A stretch of 64,000 nucleotides of DNA from Pseudoroseicyclus_A sp041714655 (GTDB lineage Bacteria; Pseudomonadota; Alphaproteobacteria; Rhodobacterales; Rhodobacteraceae): NCBI RefSeq assembly GCF_041714655.1, contig NZ_CP168219.1, positions 1,860,001 to 1,924,000 on the forward strand, in the 5' to 3' direction. The notes under the pieces were generated by a model. It did not search any database and had not been told where the DNA came from. It saw only the letters and a program-made list of their open reading frames with translations. This document shows, piece by piece, positions 49,705-58,090 of this stretch. Each line of letters begins with the position of its first letter. Within the stretch, counting starts at the first letter, position 1. Both the position numbers and the translations under genes were made by a program.

Positions 49705-50463
49705 TCAGATATCCCGGGCGCGGAAGAGCAGATGACAGGCCCCGAGTGCCAGGGCGGCGCAGGCTGCGAGAATGCCGAGGCCCAACCCAGGCGCGACCGC
49801 CTCTGCGGAGGGCAATGTCGCATAGGCCGCCTGCCCCGCGTTGATCGGCCAATAGCGCGCGAAGGCCTCTCCGATGGCCCCCGGCAACCCGGGCGCGATG
49901 GCCGGCACAAGGAGTGTGATGCCCACCAACGCCCCCAGGCTGCCGGTCGCGGATTTCAGGATGCCTCCGACAGCCACGCCGAGAAGGCAGACGAGGGTCA
50001 GGTAGCCAATCGCTCCGGCGAGCGCCACGAGCACATTTGAGCCGTCCGCCAGGGCAGATGGGAGCCCGGCCCCCTGGAGCGTCAATTGCACGGCGGCGAA
50101 GCTGAATGCCGTTGTGACAAGAGAGGTCACGAAGGCGATCGCCAAGACCACTCCGGTCTTTGCCGCCAACAGCCGCCCACGCGACGGTGCGATTGAAAGG
50201 CTGGGCGCGATCGTCCCGGTGTCGAACTCGGAGGTGAAGACAAGCGCGCCCAGCATCCCGATCAGGAGTTGGGCAAAGAGGAAGCCCTTGAGGCTCTCTG
50301 CGGTCGGGTCCCAGTCTGCCGGCAGGTCGGCCGGCGCGCTTCCCAGCATATCGGAGACCCCCAGGAGGCTCAGCGCGACGCCCGAGCCAACGGCGCTGAG
50401 CGCCAGAATCCAGGTCGTCCGCAAGCTGCGGAGTTTGGTCCATTCGGAATGCAAAAGGCTCAT
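49705..50463 (-). CDS. ABC-2 type permease, actinobacterial style
   Basis: 252 residues with six predicted spans. The N-terminus MSLLHSEWTKLRSLRTTW is the opening seen in many actinobacterial drug and bacitracin-type permeases. FTSEFDTGTIAPSLSIAPSR is the family's cytoplasmic loop. With the ATP-binding protein, whose gene overlaps it by 4 bases, it would export a hydrophobic or peptide compound. A divergent TetR gene with a palindromic operator points to substrate-induced expression. Confidence 0.9.
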   Translation of the reverse strand: MSLLHSEWTKLRSLRTTWILALSAVGSGVALSLLGVSDMLGSAPADLPADWDPTAESLKGFLFAQLLIGMLGALVFTSEFDTGTIAPSLSIAPSRGRLLAAKTGVVLAIAFVTSLVTTAFSFAAVQLTLQGAGLPSALADGSNVLVALAGAIGYLTLVCLLGVAVGGILKSATGSLGALVGITLLVPAIAPGLPGAIGEAFARYWPINAGQAAYATLPSAEAVAPGLGLGILAACAALALGACHLLFRARDI

Positions 50464-51407
50464 GCGGCACGGCTTTCGTAATCTGTGGCATCGCGGGTGA
50501 GAGTGAGGAACACCTCCTCGAGCGAGTCGCGGACCTGCACGAGTTCCTCAAGGGCGATCCCCTCGGCGGCAGCGATCCGTCCGACAGTGGCGGTGTCGCC
50601 GCCGGTGATCAGCAATCCGGGGCCGGCGCCAGCGTCCACTTGCAGACCGGAGCGGCGCAGCACCCGCGCGAGGTCGTCCGGTGACGCGGCACGGGCCCTG
50701 ACCCTCTGCTCGGTATGCGCATCGACGAAGGCGTCCAGCGACATCTGGGCGATCAGCCGCCCCTGCCCGATCACGATCAGATCGTCAGCCGTCAGCGCCA
50801 TCTCGGACATGAGGTGGCTGGAGAACAGGACCGTCCGCCCCTCGTCCGCGAGGCGCCGGAGCAGCAGGCGAAGCCACCTGATGCCCTCGGGGTCGAGGCC
50901 GTTGAGCGGCTCGTCGAGCACAAGGATTTGCGGATCGCCGAGCAAGGCGGTCGCGATTCCCAGCCGCTGCAGCATCCCGAGCGAGAACTCTCCCGCAGGG
51001 CGATGCGCGGCGCCGCTGAGCCCCACCAGCTCGAGGACTTGCGCAACGCGCTCTCGCCCCAGCCCTGCCGCCTGGGCGAAGGCGCTCAGGTGGTCTTCGG
51101 CGGTGCGGCGCGGGTGGACCGCCCGCGCATCGAGCAGCGCGCCGACGACGCGCGCCGGCCTGTCGAACTCGGCAATGCTGCGGCCATCGATGGTGATCCG
51201 GCCGGCGGTAGGACGGGTGAGGCCGAGCAGCATCCGGAGCGTGGTGCTTTTGCCTGCGCCATTGGGCCCGAGAAAGCCGGTGATGACGCCGGGCTTCGCG
51301 TCGAACGACAGGCCCCTCACCGCGAACTTGTTGCCGTATTGCTTGGTCAGGCCCTCCGCCCGGATGCCCGGCGCCGCAGGGAGATGACCATGGGTCGAAG
51401 GTTTCAT
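50460..51407 (-). CDS. ABC exporter ATP-binding protein
   Basis: 315 residues. Walker A GPNGAGKSTTLRML, Q loop, signature FSLGMLQRLGIA, Walker B QILVLDEPLNGLDPEG and the H-loop segment FSSHLMSEMA are all present. A C-terminal extension of about 80 residues is typical of the DrrA/BcrA class. It powers the overlapping ABC-2 permease. Start 17 bp from the palindromic operator that also controls the divergent TetR gene. Confidence 0.95.
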   Translation of the reverse strand: MKPSTHGHLPAAPGIRAEGLTKQYGNKFAVRGLSFDAKPGVITGFLGPNGAGKSTTLRMLLGLTRPTAGRITIDGRSIAEFDRPARVVGALLDARAVHPRRTAEDHLSAFAQAAGLGRERVAQVLELVGLSGAAHRPAGEFSLGMLQRLGIATALLGDPQILVLDEPLNGLDPEGIRWLRLLLRRLADEGRTVLFSSHLMSEMALTADDLIVIGQGRLIAQMSLDAFVDAHTEQRVRARAASPDDLARVLRRSGLQVDAGAGPGLLITGGDTATVGRIAAAEGIALEELVQVRDSLEEVFLTLTRDATDYESRAA

Positions 51408-51423
51408 GGGCGGACTCGCTTGT

Positions 51424-51446
51424 TACACTACACCGTGTAGTGTAAT
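51424..51446. promoter_or_regulatory. TetR-type operator between the exporter and its regulator
   Basis: TTACACTACAC, one central C, then its exact reverse complement: a perfect 23-bp palindrome. It lies 17 bp from the exporter ATP-binding start and 34 bp from the TetR start, so one site can control both. Confidence 0.85.
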
Positions 51447-51480
51447 TACGCGGTGACGGAACTTAAAGAGGCTCGATGCG

Positions 51481-52116
51481 ATGAATTCAGATCTGGATCG
51501 ACAGCCCGGCCGCCAGCCGAGATCGGACGCAAAGCGCACCGACATTCTGGACGCGGCCGAGGCGCTCTTCGTGGCCTACGGCTACGAGCGACCGAGCGTG
51601 GACGCGATCGCCGCCCGGGCGAACGTGTCCAAACGCACCATCTACAATCAGTTCGACGGCAAGCAGGCGCTCTTTGAAAAGGTCCTCGAGCGCGTCCATG
51701 AGACTCTGGTCGCCATCGTCCGGTCGGCGCTGGACGAGGAACTCTCGGACCCAGGCGACCTTCGCGCCTCCCTGATCGCCTTCGCGAGGCGGGTGACAAT
51801 CGAGGCCCTTCCCTCGGCGGATTATGTGAAGTTCCGGCGGCTGACCTTGCCCTCCACCCCCAGGGAGCTGCTTCCCGCAAGCGTGCGGATACACCCCGAG
51901 ACGCTGCTAGAAGAGCGCTTCGCCCAGCTCGCCGCTGAGGGCCACATCGCAACGGAAGAGCCCCGCACCGCAGCCAGACACTTCACTGCGCTGACCATCC
52001 GGCTCGTCCTGGAGGAATCCGGGGACGGTGAGGCGTTTGCAACGGCGGATGGTGGAGCGGGCAAGATCATCGCGGACGGCGTCGATGCCTTCCTGCGAGC
52101 CTATGGGACCCGCTGA
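51481..52116 (+). CDS. TetR-family regulator of the ABC exporter
   Basis: 211 residues. The helix-turn-helix domain (about 20-66) reads KRTDILDAAEALFVAYGYE and SVDAIAARANVSKRTIYNQF. The C-terminal ligand-binding domain is of the AefR/TetR_C type. Divergent from the ABC exporter with the palindromic operator in between. Ligand is presumably the exported compound. Confidence 0.92.
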   Translation: MNSDLDRQPGRQPRSDAKRTDILDAAEALFVAYGYERPSVDAIAARANVSKRTIYNQFDGKQALFEKVLERVHETLVAIVRSALDEELSDPGDLRASLIAFARRVTIEALPSADYVKFRRLTLPSTPRELLPASVRIHPETLLEERFAQLAAEGHIATEEPRTAARHFTALTIRLVLEESGDGEAFATADGGAGKIIADGVDAFLRAYGTR

Positions 52117-52187
52117 AGTATGGTGACTTGGTCGCCGATTTTTCGGCTTCTCGCACACACCTACCCGGCCAGCCCCCCGGATGCGGC

Positions 52188-52748
52188 TCAGGAGCTCCGC
52201 ACCGCCCCGGCGACGCTGGCGCCCAGTTCACGCGCCACGAGGGAGGTCTGCTCAAGGACCTCGGCATCCACATCGCGTAGCGTGACCGTGATGTGAGGCG
52301 CCTGTTGCAGGGTGACGGGCATGGCGGAGAGCGTTTGCGGGAAGCCGGCGCCGATCGCCGTGATCTCGCGCACGCGCTCCGGCCAGAGGAAGCCCAGGAC
52401 CATCGCGAGGACGGCGCCCTGCCCCTGGCCGAGAAGGCCGACGGGGGTGCCAAGGCGCTCTGCGACCTCTCCCAGCACGATCTCGATCTGGAAGAGCGCA
52501 TCGCCGAAGGTCGAAAGCTCAGGCCGCTCCACCGGGCCGATATGCCAATAGGCGCCGTAGGGCACGCCATTGCCGCCGATGGTCTGCACCCGCGAGCCCC
52601 GGACCGCGATGCGCCGGGTGTCGGCGGGCAGTTCCGCCTCGCCGAATCGCCGCACGTCATCGAGCGAGTGATACTTGTCGGCGAGGACGAGCCAGGGCAG
52701 CCCGCCCTCCGGCCCGTCCTGCGCGGTGTAAAGAAGACTGTCGGTCAC
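52188..52748 (-). CDS. Alpha/beta hydrolase-fold protein lacking the nucleophile
   Basis: 186 residues from GTG 52748, overlapping the cytochrome gene stop (GTGA). The fold resembles phospholipase/carboxylesterase proteins (PYGAYWHIGPVER; ALFQIEIVLGEVAERL), but the nucleophile elbow reads LLGQGQGAVLAM, with Gln where the catalytic Ser belongs, and no obvious replacement. A C-terminal His-Asp pair (PHITVTLRDVDAEV) is present. It may be a binding or chaperone protein for the operon's redox enzyme rather than a hydrolase. Confidence 0.7.
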   Translation of the reverse strand: MTDSLLYTAQDGPEGGLPWLVLADKYHSLDDVRRFGEAELPADTRRIAVRGSRVQTIGGNGVPYGAYWHIGPVERPELSTFGDALFQIEIVLGEVAERLGTPVGLLGQGQGAVLAMVLGFLWPERVREITAIGAGFPQTLSAMPVTLQQAPHITVTLRDVDAEVLEQTSLVARELGASVAGAVRSS

Positions 52749-53233
52749 TCTGAGACATCCGCGTCGGTCGGCTCGGCCGCGTCATCGGCGTCCGCGGCGT
52801 CCTCGCCTGCGTCCTCCGCCGCGTCTTCCGCCGCGCCCTCCTCGGGCGGCAGGCTCTCGATCCAGGCGAAGATCGCCTCAAGTTCGGCGTCGCGCAGCCG
52901 GCCGCCGAGCGGCATCCGTTCGCCGGAGCCGCCCACCTCGACATGAGTTCCCTGCAGCTTGTGCGCGAGGTAGGATTGCTCGAGGTTCCCCGGCTCGACG
53001 CGGTTCATCCCGGCCAGCTCGACGGAGGGCACGCCGAGGATGTTGTCGAGCGACGAGCCGGCCTGCAGAGACATTTCAGAGCCGGGCGCCCTGTCGTTGT
53101 GGCAGGCGACGCAGCGCCGGTCGAACGTGCGCTGCACGTCCGCCTCGAAATCCACGGTGGCAGCATTCTGCGCCGCAGCGGCGCCCGCAAGGAAGGTGAG
53201 ACCGCCGAGGGCGGCCGCGAAAGGCAGTTTCAT
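52745..53233 (-). CDS. Monohaem cytochrome c, exported
   Basis: 162 residues from ATG 53233 (AGGA 8 bases upstream; an ATG three codons earlier is possible). Signal peptide ends at GAAAAQ. One haem site CVACH near residue 41, and a distal Met candidate in GERMPLGGRL. The C-terminal 35 residues are Asp/Glu/Ala-rich and likely disordered. It sits between the flavoprotein gene and the hydrolase-fold gene and is the probable electron partner of the flavoprotein. Confidence 0.88.
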   Translation of the reverse strand: MKLPFAAALGGLTFLAGAAAAQNAATVDFEADVQRTFDRRCVACHNDRAPGSEMSLQAGSSLDNILGVPSVELAGMNRVEPGNLEQSYLAHKLQGTHVEVGGSGERMPLGGRLRDAELEAIFAWIESLPPEEGAAEDAAEDAGEDAADADDAAEPTDADVSE

Positions 53234-53298
53234 GGGTGGCATCCTGAGAGGGGAAGTGACCCCGCCCCGCGCAACCGGCGGGGCGGGATGGAGCCGGG

Positions 53299-55011
53299 TC
53301 AGCCCTGCGACGCGGCGTGTTCGCCCGCCATGTAGCCGAAGGTGATCCCGAGGCCGAGCGTGCCGCCACCGCCGAGGTAGCTCTTGCCCGAGGGCGAGGC
53401 GCCGGCATTGCCCGCCACGTAGAGGCCGGGGATCGGCTCGTCCCGGGTCGAGATCACCTGGGCGTTCTCGTTGAAGACCGGGCCGCCCTTGGTGTCGAGC
53501 GTGCCGGCCGCGAGGAGGATGGCGTAGTACGGCCCCTCCTCCGAGATCGGCGCCATGTAGGGGTTCGGATAGCCGCGGTCGAGCGGGATCGCATGGAAGA
53601 ACCGGTCGATCGGCGCCTCGCCGCGGTGGAAATCCTCGTCCACGCCGGTCTCGGCGAACCCGTTGAAGCGCGTCACCGTCTCCGCCAGCGCCTCGGTGAA
53701 GTTGTCGGCCAACTTGTAACTGCCGATCTCGCTCGCCAGCGAGTCGAAGCGCGCCTGGATATTGGCCGCAAGCTCCTCCCAGGTCGCGCCGGTGATGACG
53801 TGCTTGGGCAGGTCGGCGCCCGGTTGCGGAATGAGGAAACCGCCGAACTCGCGGGCCTTCTCGTCGAAGATCATCATCTGGTAGAGATTGGGATAATCCC
53901 CGTTGAAGATGTCGTAGGCTTGGTGAGAGCGCGTGCGCTCGGGATAGACGTATTTCTCGTCATACATCCGCTGGCCGAACCGGTTGACCGCGATCATCGA
54001 GTCGCCGCCGAGGAAGAACACGCCCGACGGCACCGAGGAGTATTCGAGCACTTCCTCGAGGATCTCCTGCTGGTTCCACGCCTCGTTGAGGTTGCCGAGC
54101 TTGGCGCCGATCTCGGAGGCCATGAGGATCAGGTCTCCCTCGTTGGTCGGCACGGCGCAGCCGCCCATGACCGGGGTGCGCAGATAGGTGGTGCGCATCT
54201 GCTTGTTGTGGGTGAAGCCGCCCGACCCGAAGATGACGCCCTTGCGCGCGCGGAACATGCGCTCGCCGTCCGGCGTGTCGGCGACAACGCCGATGACCCG
54301 GCCGTCTTCCTCGCGGACGATCTTGGTCACGCGGTGGCTCGTCAGGATCTCGCCGCCGTGGTCGAGAACGTAATTCTCGAAATAGTAGATCATGTCGGCG
54401 CCGAAGCCTTCGGTGCCGTCCTCGTTGCGCGTGCTCGTCTGGCGGCCGCGGATGCCGGCGTTCTCGGCCAGCTGGGCATGATAGTCGGAGCCCGGCTCGC
54501 CCTCCCAGGACAGGGCCATGGTCGAGGGCAGCGCGCCGCTGTCGTTCAGCGTCTCCACGACGCGCGCGGCGTTGTCGTAGTAGGTGTCGAGCAGCTTCAA
54601 CTGCAGATCATAGAGCCCGTAGGTCTCGCTCTGGTCGTTGTAGAGTTCGGGGAAGGAGACGCGGGCGCAATAGCGCAGGAAGTCTTCCTTGCTGTCCTCG
54701 ATGCCCATCGCCCGCATATAGGGGCTGTTCGGGATCCAGAAGCCGCCGCCGGATTTCGCCGTCGTGCCGCCGGTATAGGGCGCCTTCTCGAGCATGATGA
54801 CCTCGGCGCCGTTGTCGATCGCACCGACCGCGCCCGCAAAGGCCGCCCCTCCCGAGCCGACGGCGATCACGTCCGTTTCCTGGTCCCAGCTCTGCGCCTG
54901 CGCGCTCGATACCGTGACGACGCCCATGCTCGTGCCGGCCGCGCCGAGACCGGCAGCCTTCATGAAGCCCCGGCGCGAGACGCGCGAGGCCGACTTCTGT
55001 TGATCTGTCAT
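53299..55011 (-). CDS. Tat-exported FAD flavoprotein of the fumarate reductase/ketosteroid dehydrogenase family
   Basis: 570 residues from ATG 55011 (GGGAGGAAACG upstream). A Tat signal SRRGFMKAAGLGAAG precedes the cleavage region near SAQAQS. The FAD-binding motif DVIAVGSGGAAFAGAVGAI (about 58-76) and C-terminal GLYVAGNAGASPSGKSYLGG identify the FAD_binding_2 family, which includes fumarate and urocanate reductases and ketosteroid dehydrogenases. With the cytochrome c next door it resembles a split flavocytochrome c. Substrate unknown. A MarR gene and operator are divergent. Confidence 0.88.
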   Translation of the reverse strand: MTDQQKSASRVSRRGFMKAAGLGAAGTSMGVVTVSSAQAQSWDQETDVIAVGSGGAAFAGAVGAIDNGAEVIMLEKAPYTGGTTAKSGGGFWIPNSPYMRAMGIEDSKEDFLRYCARVSFPELYNDQSETYGLYDLQLKLLDTYYDNAARVVETLNDSGALPSTMALSWEGEPGSDYHAQLAENAGIRGRQTSTRNEDGTEGFGADMIYYFENYVLDHGGEILTSHRVTKIVREEDGRVIGVVADTPDGERMFRARKGVIFGSGGFTHNKQMRTTYLRTPVMGGCAVPTNEGDLILMASEIGAKLGNLNEAWNQQEILEEVLEYSSVPSGVFFLGGDSMIAVNRFGQRMYDEKYVYPERTRSHQAYDIFNGDYPNLYQMMIFDEKAREFGGFLIPQPGADLPKHVITGATWEELAANIQARFDSLASEIGSYKLADNFTEALAETVTRFNGFAETGVDEDFHRGEAPIDRFFHAIPLDRGYPNPYMAPISEEGPYYAILLAAGTLDTKGGPVFNENAQVISTRDEPIPGLYVAGNAGASPSGKSYLGGGGTLGLGITFGYMAGEHAASQG

Positions 55012-55045
55012 CGTTTCCTCCCTGGGATTATTGTATCCCTGCATA

Positions 55046-55063
55046 CTGTATTAAGGAATACAG
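55046..55063. promoter_or_regulatory. MarR-type operator ahead of the redox operon
   Basis: CTGTATT-AAGG-AATACAG is a perfect inverted repeat of 7-bp arms in the 132-bp space between the flavoprotein and MarR starts. TTGTATCCCTGCATAC just to its left looks like a half-site. Confidence 0.7.
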
Positions 55064-55143
55064 CCTTTCCGGTCAAGGAGCCGGGCCCTGTGGCCCTTCC
55101 CGGGGGGACGAGGTAAAGGGGCCCGAAACAATCAGGCCGCGCC

Positions 55144-55617
55144 ATGGATGACGATCATTCCGATGCTCAGACCGCGAAGGGCAAAGCTGCGCGCATCGCG
55201 CGGCAGAGCAGTGCCCTTTATGCGATCCACGAGGTCTCGCGCCTGATCTCGGTCGTCTATGACGACTACGTCGCGGAGCACGGGCTCACGCGGGCGCGGT
55301 GGTGGACGCTGATGCATGTGGGCGAGAACGAAGGCGCCTCGCAGACCAGCATTGCCGCCATGCTCGGCACCGGGCGGGCCGCCGCGGGGCGGCAGATCTC
55401 CAAGATGGAGGCGCTCGGGCTGATCGAGCGGCGCTCCGATCCGAACGACAGCCGGGTGCGCACCGTCTATCTGACGGCGAAGGGCCGCGAGCTGCTCGAG
55501 CCGATGGAGCACGCGGGCTACGTGCTCTTCGCCAAGTTCTTCAGGGGGTTCGAAGAGGCGGAAGAGAAGACGCTCGTGCAGTTCCTCGACCGGCTGAAGG
55601 CGAACGCGGCGGAGTGA
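55144..55617 (+). CDS. MarR-family regulator
   Basis: 157 residues. The winged-helix core has TSIAAMLGTGRAAAGRQISKMEALGLIERR and DPNDSRVRTVYLTAKGRELL, the MarR recognition helix and wing. Divergent from the redox operon with a perfect inverted repeat between. MarR proteins usually respond to aromatic acids or steroid-like ligands, a hint to the operon's substrate. Confidence 0.93.
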   Translation: MDDDHSDAQTAKGKAARIARQSSALYAIHEVSRLISVVYDDYVAEHGLTRARWWTLMHVGENEGASQTSIAAMLGTGRAAAGRQISKMEALGLIERRSDPNDSRVRTVYLTAKGRELLEPMEHAGYVLFAKFFRGFEEAEEKTLVQFLDRLKANAAE

Positions 55618-55698
55618 GACGCCCGATGGCGCCCTTAGGCGTCAGACGAGCCGCTCCAGCCTGACGATTGCCCCTCGTCGGCCGCCCTGCTCCGCCCC

Positions 55699-55884
55699 CT
55701 ACTCCGCCGGCCGCTTCCGATCGGGCCCGCCCGCCTCGCTCTCAAGCCGCGCCGCCCGAAGGCGGGCGGTCTTTTCGGCGCGGGCGTCGGTCTCCATCTC
55801 GATGAGCCGGCGTGCTTCGCGGTCGGTCCGTTCGAAGGGCGACAGGGGCGACCAGACCTTGGTCTTCTTCGTTGAGCGCGTCAT
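55699..55884 (-). CDS. Small charged protein, 61 residues, unknown
   Basis: ATG 55884 is preceded by GAAAGGCAATC. The protein is strongly basic and hydrophilic (MTRSTKKTKVWSPLSPFERT, then Arg/Glu-rich helix), without membrane spans or cysteines. No family recognised. The codon use and ribosome site support a real gene. Confidence 0.55.
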   Translation of the reverse strand: MTRSTKKTKVWSPLSPFERTDREARRLIEMETDARAEKTARLRAARLESEAGGPDRKRPAE

Positions 55885-55976
55885 GATTGCCTTTCATGAT
55901 TGGGGGATATGGCCGGCGCCTCAGCCCCGGCCGGCGCTTTTAAAGGCGCTAGTGCTGCAGCCAGTGCCGCCGCCTG

Positions 55977-56183
55977 TCAGGCCAGGGCCAGGTTGGTGGC
56001 GTTCGGCCGGCCATCGCGGCCGTCCTCGACGTCGAAGGTGACCTTCTGGTCCTCGTCGAGCTGCGAGAGGCCCGCCTGCTCCAGGGCGGAGCGATGGACG
56101 AAGACGTCCTTGTCGCCCGTATCCGGCGTGATGAAGCCGAAGCCCTTGGTGGCGTTGAACCATTTCACGGTGCCGGTGGCCAT
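55977..56183 (-). CDS. Cold-shock domain protein, second copy
   Basis: 68 residues from ATG 56183 (AAGGGATGTC upstream). RNP1 KGFGFITP and RNP2 DVFVHRSAL are standard. It differs clearly from the copy at 25831-26037, with a more polar C-terminus (EDGRDGRPNATNLALA). An RNA chaperone expected at low temperature or in stationary phase. The following 61-residue gene lies 92 bp downstream on the same strand. Confidence 0.95.
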   Translation of the reverse strand: MATGTVKWFNATKGFGFITPDTGDKDVFVHRSALEQAGLSQLDEDQKVTFDVEDGRDGRPNATNLALA

Positions 56184-56716
56184 CGTGACATCCCTTCGCA
56201 TCTCCGCCGCCCGCAAGATGCGGCAGCCCGGCAGCTCAGGATCGATGCCTGAACCACGTGCGCCGGCAAACGGGCCACTGCGATTGGGGAGCAGAAAGTC
56301 GAAACGGGGTTGCCCTGTCACGCTACGCTCATTCCATCCGTTAAAGAACCCGGAAAAGGGGACAATGCAGGGCGAAGAGGAGGAAATAAATATTTCCGTT
56401 TATAATCAACATCCTTGGCGATCCGGCGCGCTTTTCCCGGCATTTACCCCGTATTTCGAGGTGCTTTTCGCCCGCGAGAGCCTATCTAAGAGGGAGAGCG
56501 GAAAACTCCGCCTTATCCATTGCCCGGAACTCCGCGACCACGCCCGCGGTCATGTCCGTTTTCGCCTTCACGATCAGCGCAAGCACGAGCCTCCCGGCAT
56601 GCCCGGGCCCGGCTCGTGGCGGCCTTCCGGCGCCTCTGGGCGCCCGCCATAGCGGCGCAGGAGGGCGACCCGCGCCGCCCGTCTTCACCCGTCATACGGA
56701 CAGGAGCCTTCCTTCG
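56184..56716. other. 533-bp gap with an AT-rich inverted repeat
   Basis: The gap separates the cold-shock and desaturase starts. GGAAATA-AA-TATTTCC at 56382-56397 is a perfect inverted repeat in an AT-rich pocket. A 95-codon frame (56365-56652) has AAGGGG before its ATG, but the second half is a shadow-like Arg/Pro-rich sequence. No convincing gene is seen. The stretch probably holds the leaders and promoters of both flanking genes. Confidence 0.5.
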
Positions 56717-57817
56717 ATGCGATCAAGTCAGACAGAGGCCGCCCACGACCTGGCCGCCCCCGCCATGGCCTCCCCCAATGTTGCTGCCCCCGACGTTTCT
56801 GCGCCCGACTTGGCCGGACGCGACTGGATTCGCGTTCTCGCGAGCTATCGCGACCCCTCCCCGCGCCGCAGCAATCTGGAAGTTGCGCTGACCATCATCC
56901 CCTTCTTCGGCCTCCTCGCCCTCGCCTGCTGGGCGTTGTCGATCAGCCATGCGCTGGCCGTCGCCATCGCGGCGCTGAACGGCGCCTTCCTCGTGCGGCT
57001 CTTCCTGATCCAGCACGATTGCAGCCACGGCGCGCTCTACCGCTCGCGCTCGCTCAACACCTGGCTCGGGCGGGTGCTCGGCGTCTTCACGCTGACCCCT
57101 TTCGACGTCTGGCGCCGCTCGCATTCGATCCACCACGGATCGGTGGGCGATCTCGACGAGCGCGGCCTCGGCGATATCCCGACGTTGACCGTCGGAGAAT
57201 ACCGGCAGCTCACCCCGCTCCGCCGCGCGATCTACCGCACCTACCGCCACCCGCTCTTCCTCTTCGGCTTCGTGCCGGCCTTTCTCTTCTTCGTGCGGAA
57301 CCGCGTTCCCGCGGGCCAGATGTGCGCCGGGGCCCGGTACTGGACGAGCGCCATGCTGACCAATCTCGCCATCGCAGTGCTCGTCGCCATCGCGATCTGG
57401 CGGGCCGGGGCGCCGGCGCTCTATGCCTTCGTGCCCACGACGCTCGTCGGCTCCACGATCGGCATGTGGCTCTTCTACGTCCAGCACCAGTTCGAGAAGA
57501 CAGAATGGGACAGGAAGCCGGAGTGGACCCTGCACGAGGCGGCGCTGCACGGCAGCTCGCATCTCGTCCTGCCGCCGGTGCTGCGCTGGTTCACCGCCAA
57601 TATCGGCGTGCACCATGTGCACCACCTGCATGCACGGATCCCCTTCTATCGCCTGCCCGAAGTGCTGCGCGATCACCCCGCGCTCGACCAGGCGCAGCGG
57701 CTGACGCTGCTTGAGAGCTTCCGCTGCGCGCGCCTTCACCTTTGGGATGAGGATCGCCGCCGGCTCCTCTCGTTCCGCGATGCCTCCCGCGCCCCCATGG
57801 CCGGCGCGGCTGCCTGA
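56717..57817 (+). CDS. Membrane fatty acid desaturase
   Basis: 366 residues from ATG 56717; the longer frame upstream lacks family features. Three histidine boxes are present: HDCSH, HSIHH and HHVHH, spaced as in delta-12/omega-6 desaturases, with hydrophobic pairs between them. The first 35 residues (Ala/Pro-rich) are extra. It would introduce a double bond into membrane lipids or a carotenoid-type substrate, using a di-iron site. Together with the two cold-shock genes it could form part of a low-temperature response. Confidence 0.88.
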   Translation: MRSSQTEAAHDLAAPAMASPNVAAPDVSAPDLAGRDWIRVLASYRDPSPRRSNLEVALTIIPFFGLLALACWALSISHALAVAIAALNGAFLVRLFLIQHDCSHGALYRSRSLNTWLGRVLGVFTLTPFDVWRRSHSIHHGSVGDLDERGLGDIPTLTVGEYRQLTPLRRAIYRTYRHPLFLFGFVPAFLFFVRNRVPAGQMCAGARYWTSAMLTNLAIAVLVAIAIWRAGAPALYAFVPTTLVGSTIGMWLFYVQHQFEKTEWDRKPEWTLHEAALHGSSHLVLPPVLRWFTANIGVHHVHHLHARIPFYRLPEVLRDHPALDQAQRLTLLESFRCARLHLWDEDRRRLLSFRDASRAPMAGAAA

Positions 57818-57852
57818 TCCCCGCCTTATCCCGCCCTCAGAAGGAGCCCGAC

Positions 57853-58020
57853 ATGGGTTATTCGACCCCGAAGAAGCCGTTCGACCTCAAGGAATTCCTC
57901 GAAAGACCGCCGGTGCCCGGCCGCAATTCCGGCTACCGCCGCTTCCGCTCGATCTACAGCATGCGCAAGAAGGAGGAGCTGGCGGAGGCGGAGGGCAAGC
58001 CCAAGAACGCGCCCTCCTGA
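57853..58020 (+). CDS. Small protein, 55 residues, unknown
   Basis: ATG 57853 is preceded by AAGGAGCCC. MGYSTPKKPFDLKEFLERPP begins a mostly hydrophilic, basic protein rich in Lys, Arg and Glu. No family recognised. It lies 35 bp after the desaturase and may share its transcript. Confidence 0.6.
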   Translation: MGYSTPKKPFDLKEFLERPPVPGRNSGYRRFRSIYSMRKKEELAEAEGKPKNAPS

Positions 58021-58090
58021 CGGCCCGCCAGTCCCTGCCCTTCCCGGCCCCCAACGGGGACCCTGCTCCATCGCCATGAGGAGGACCTTG

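Noticed and set aside
49489..52187. A genomic island integrated at tRNA-Cys
   Set aside because: No second copy of the tRNA 3' end, no integrase and no composition drop were seen; only the exporter's style hints at transfer.
53317..55116. A 599-codon open frame opposite the flavoprotein
   Set aside because: High-GC shadow frame; composition is Arg/Gly/Ala/Val-rich without any family motif, while the opposite strand encodes a complete enzyme.
56365..56652. A 95-codon frame with AAGGGG before its ATG
   Set aside because: The first 30 codons look possible, but the rest is Arg/Pro-rich like a shadow frame and no family is recognisable.
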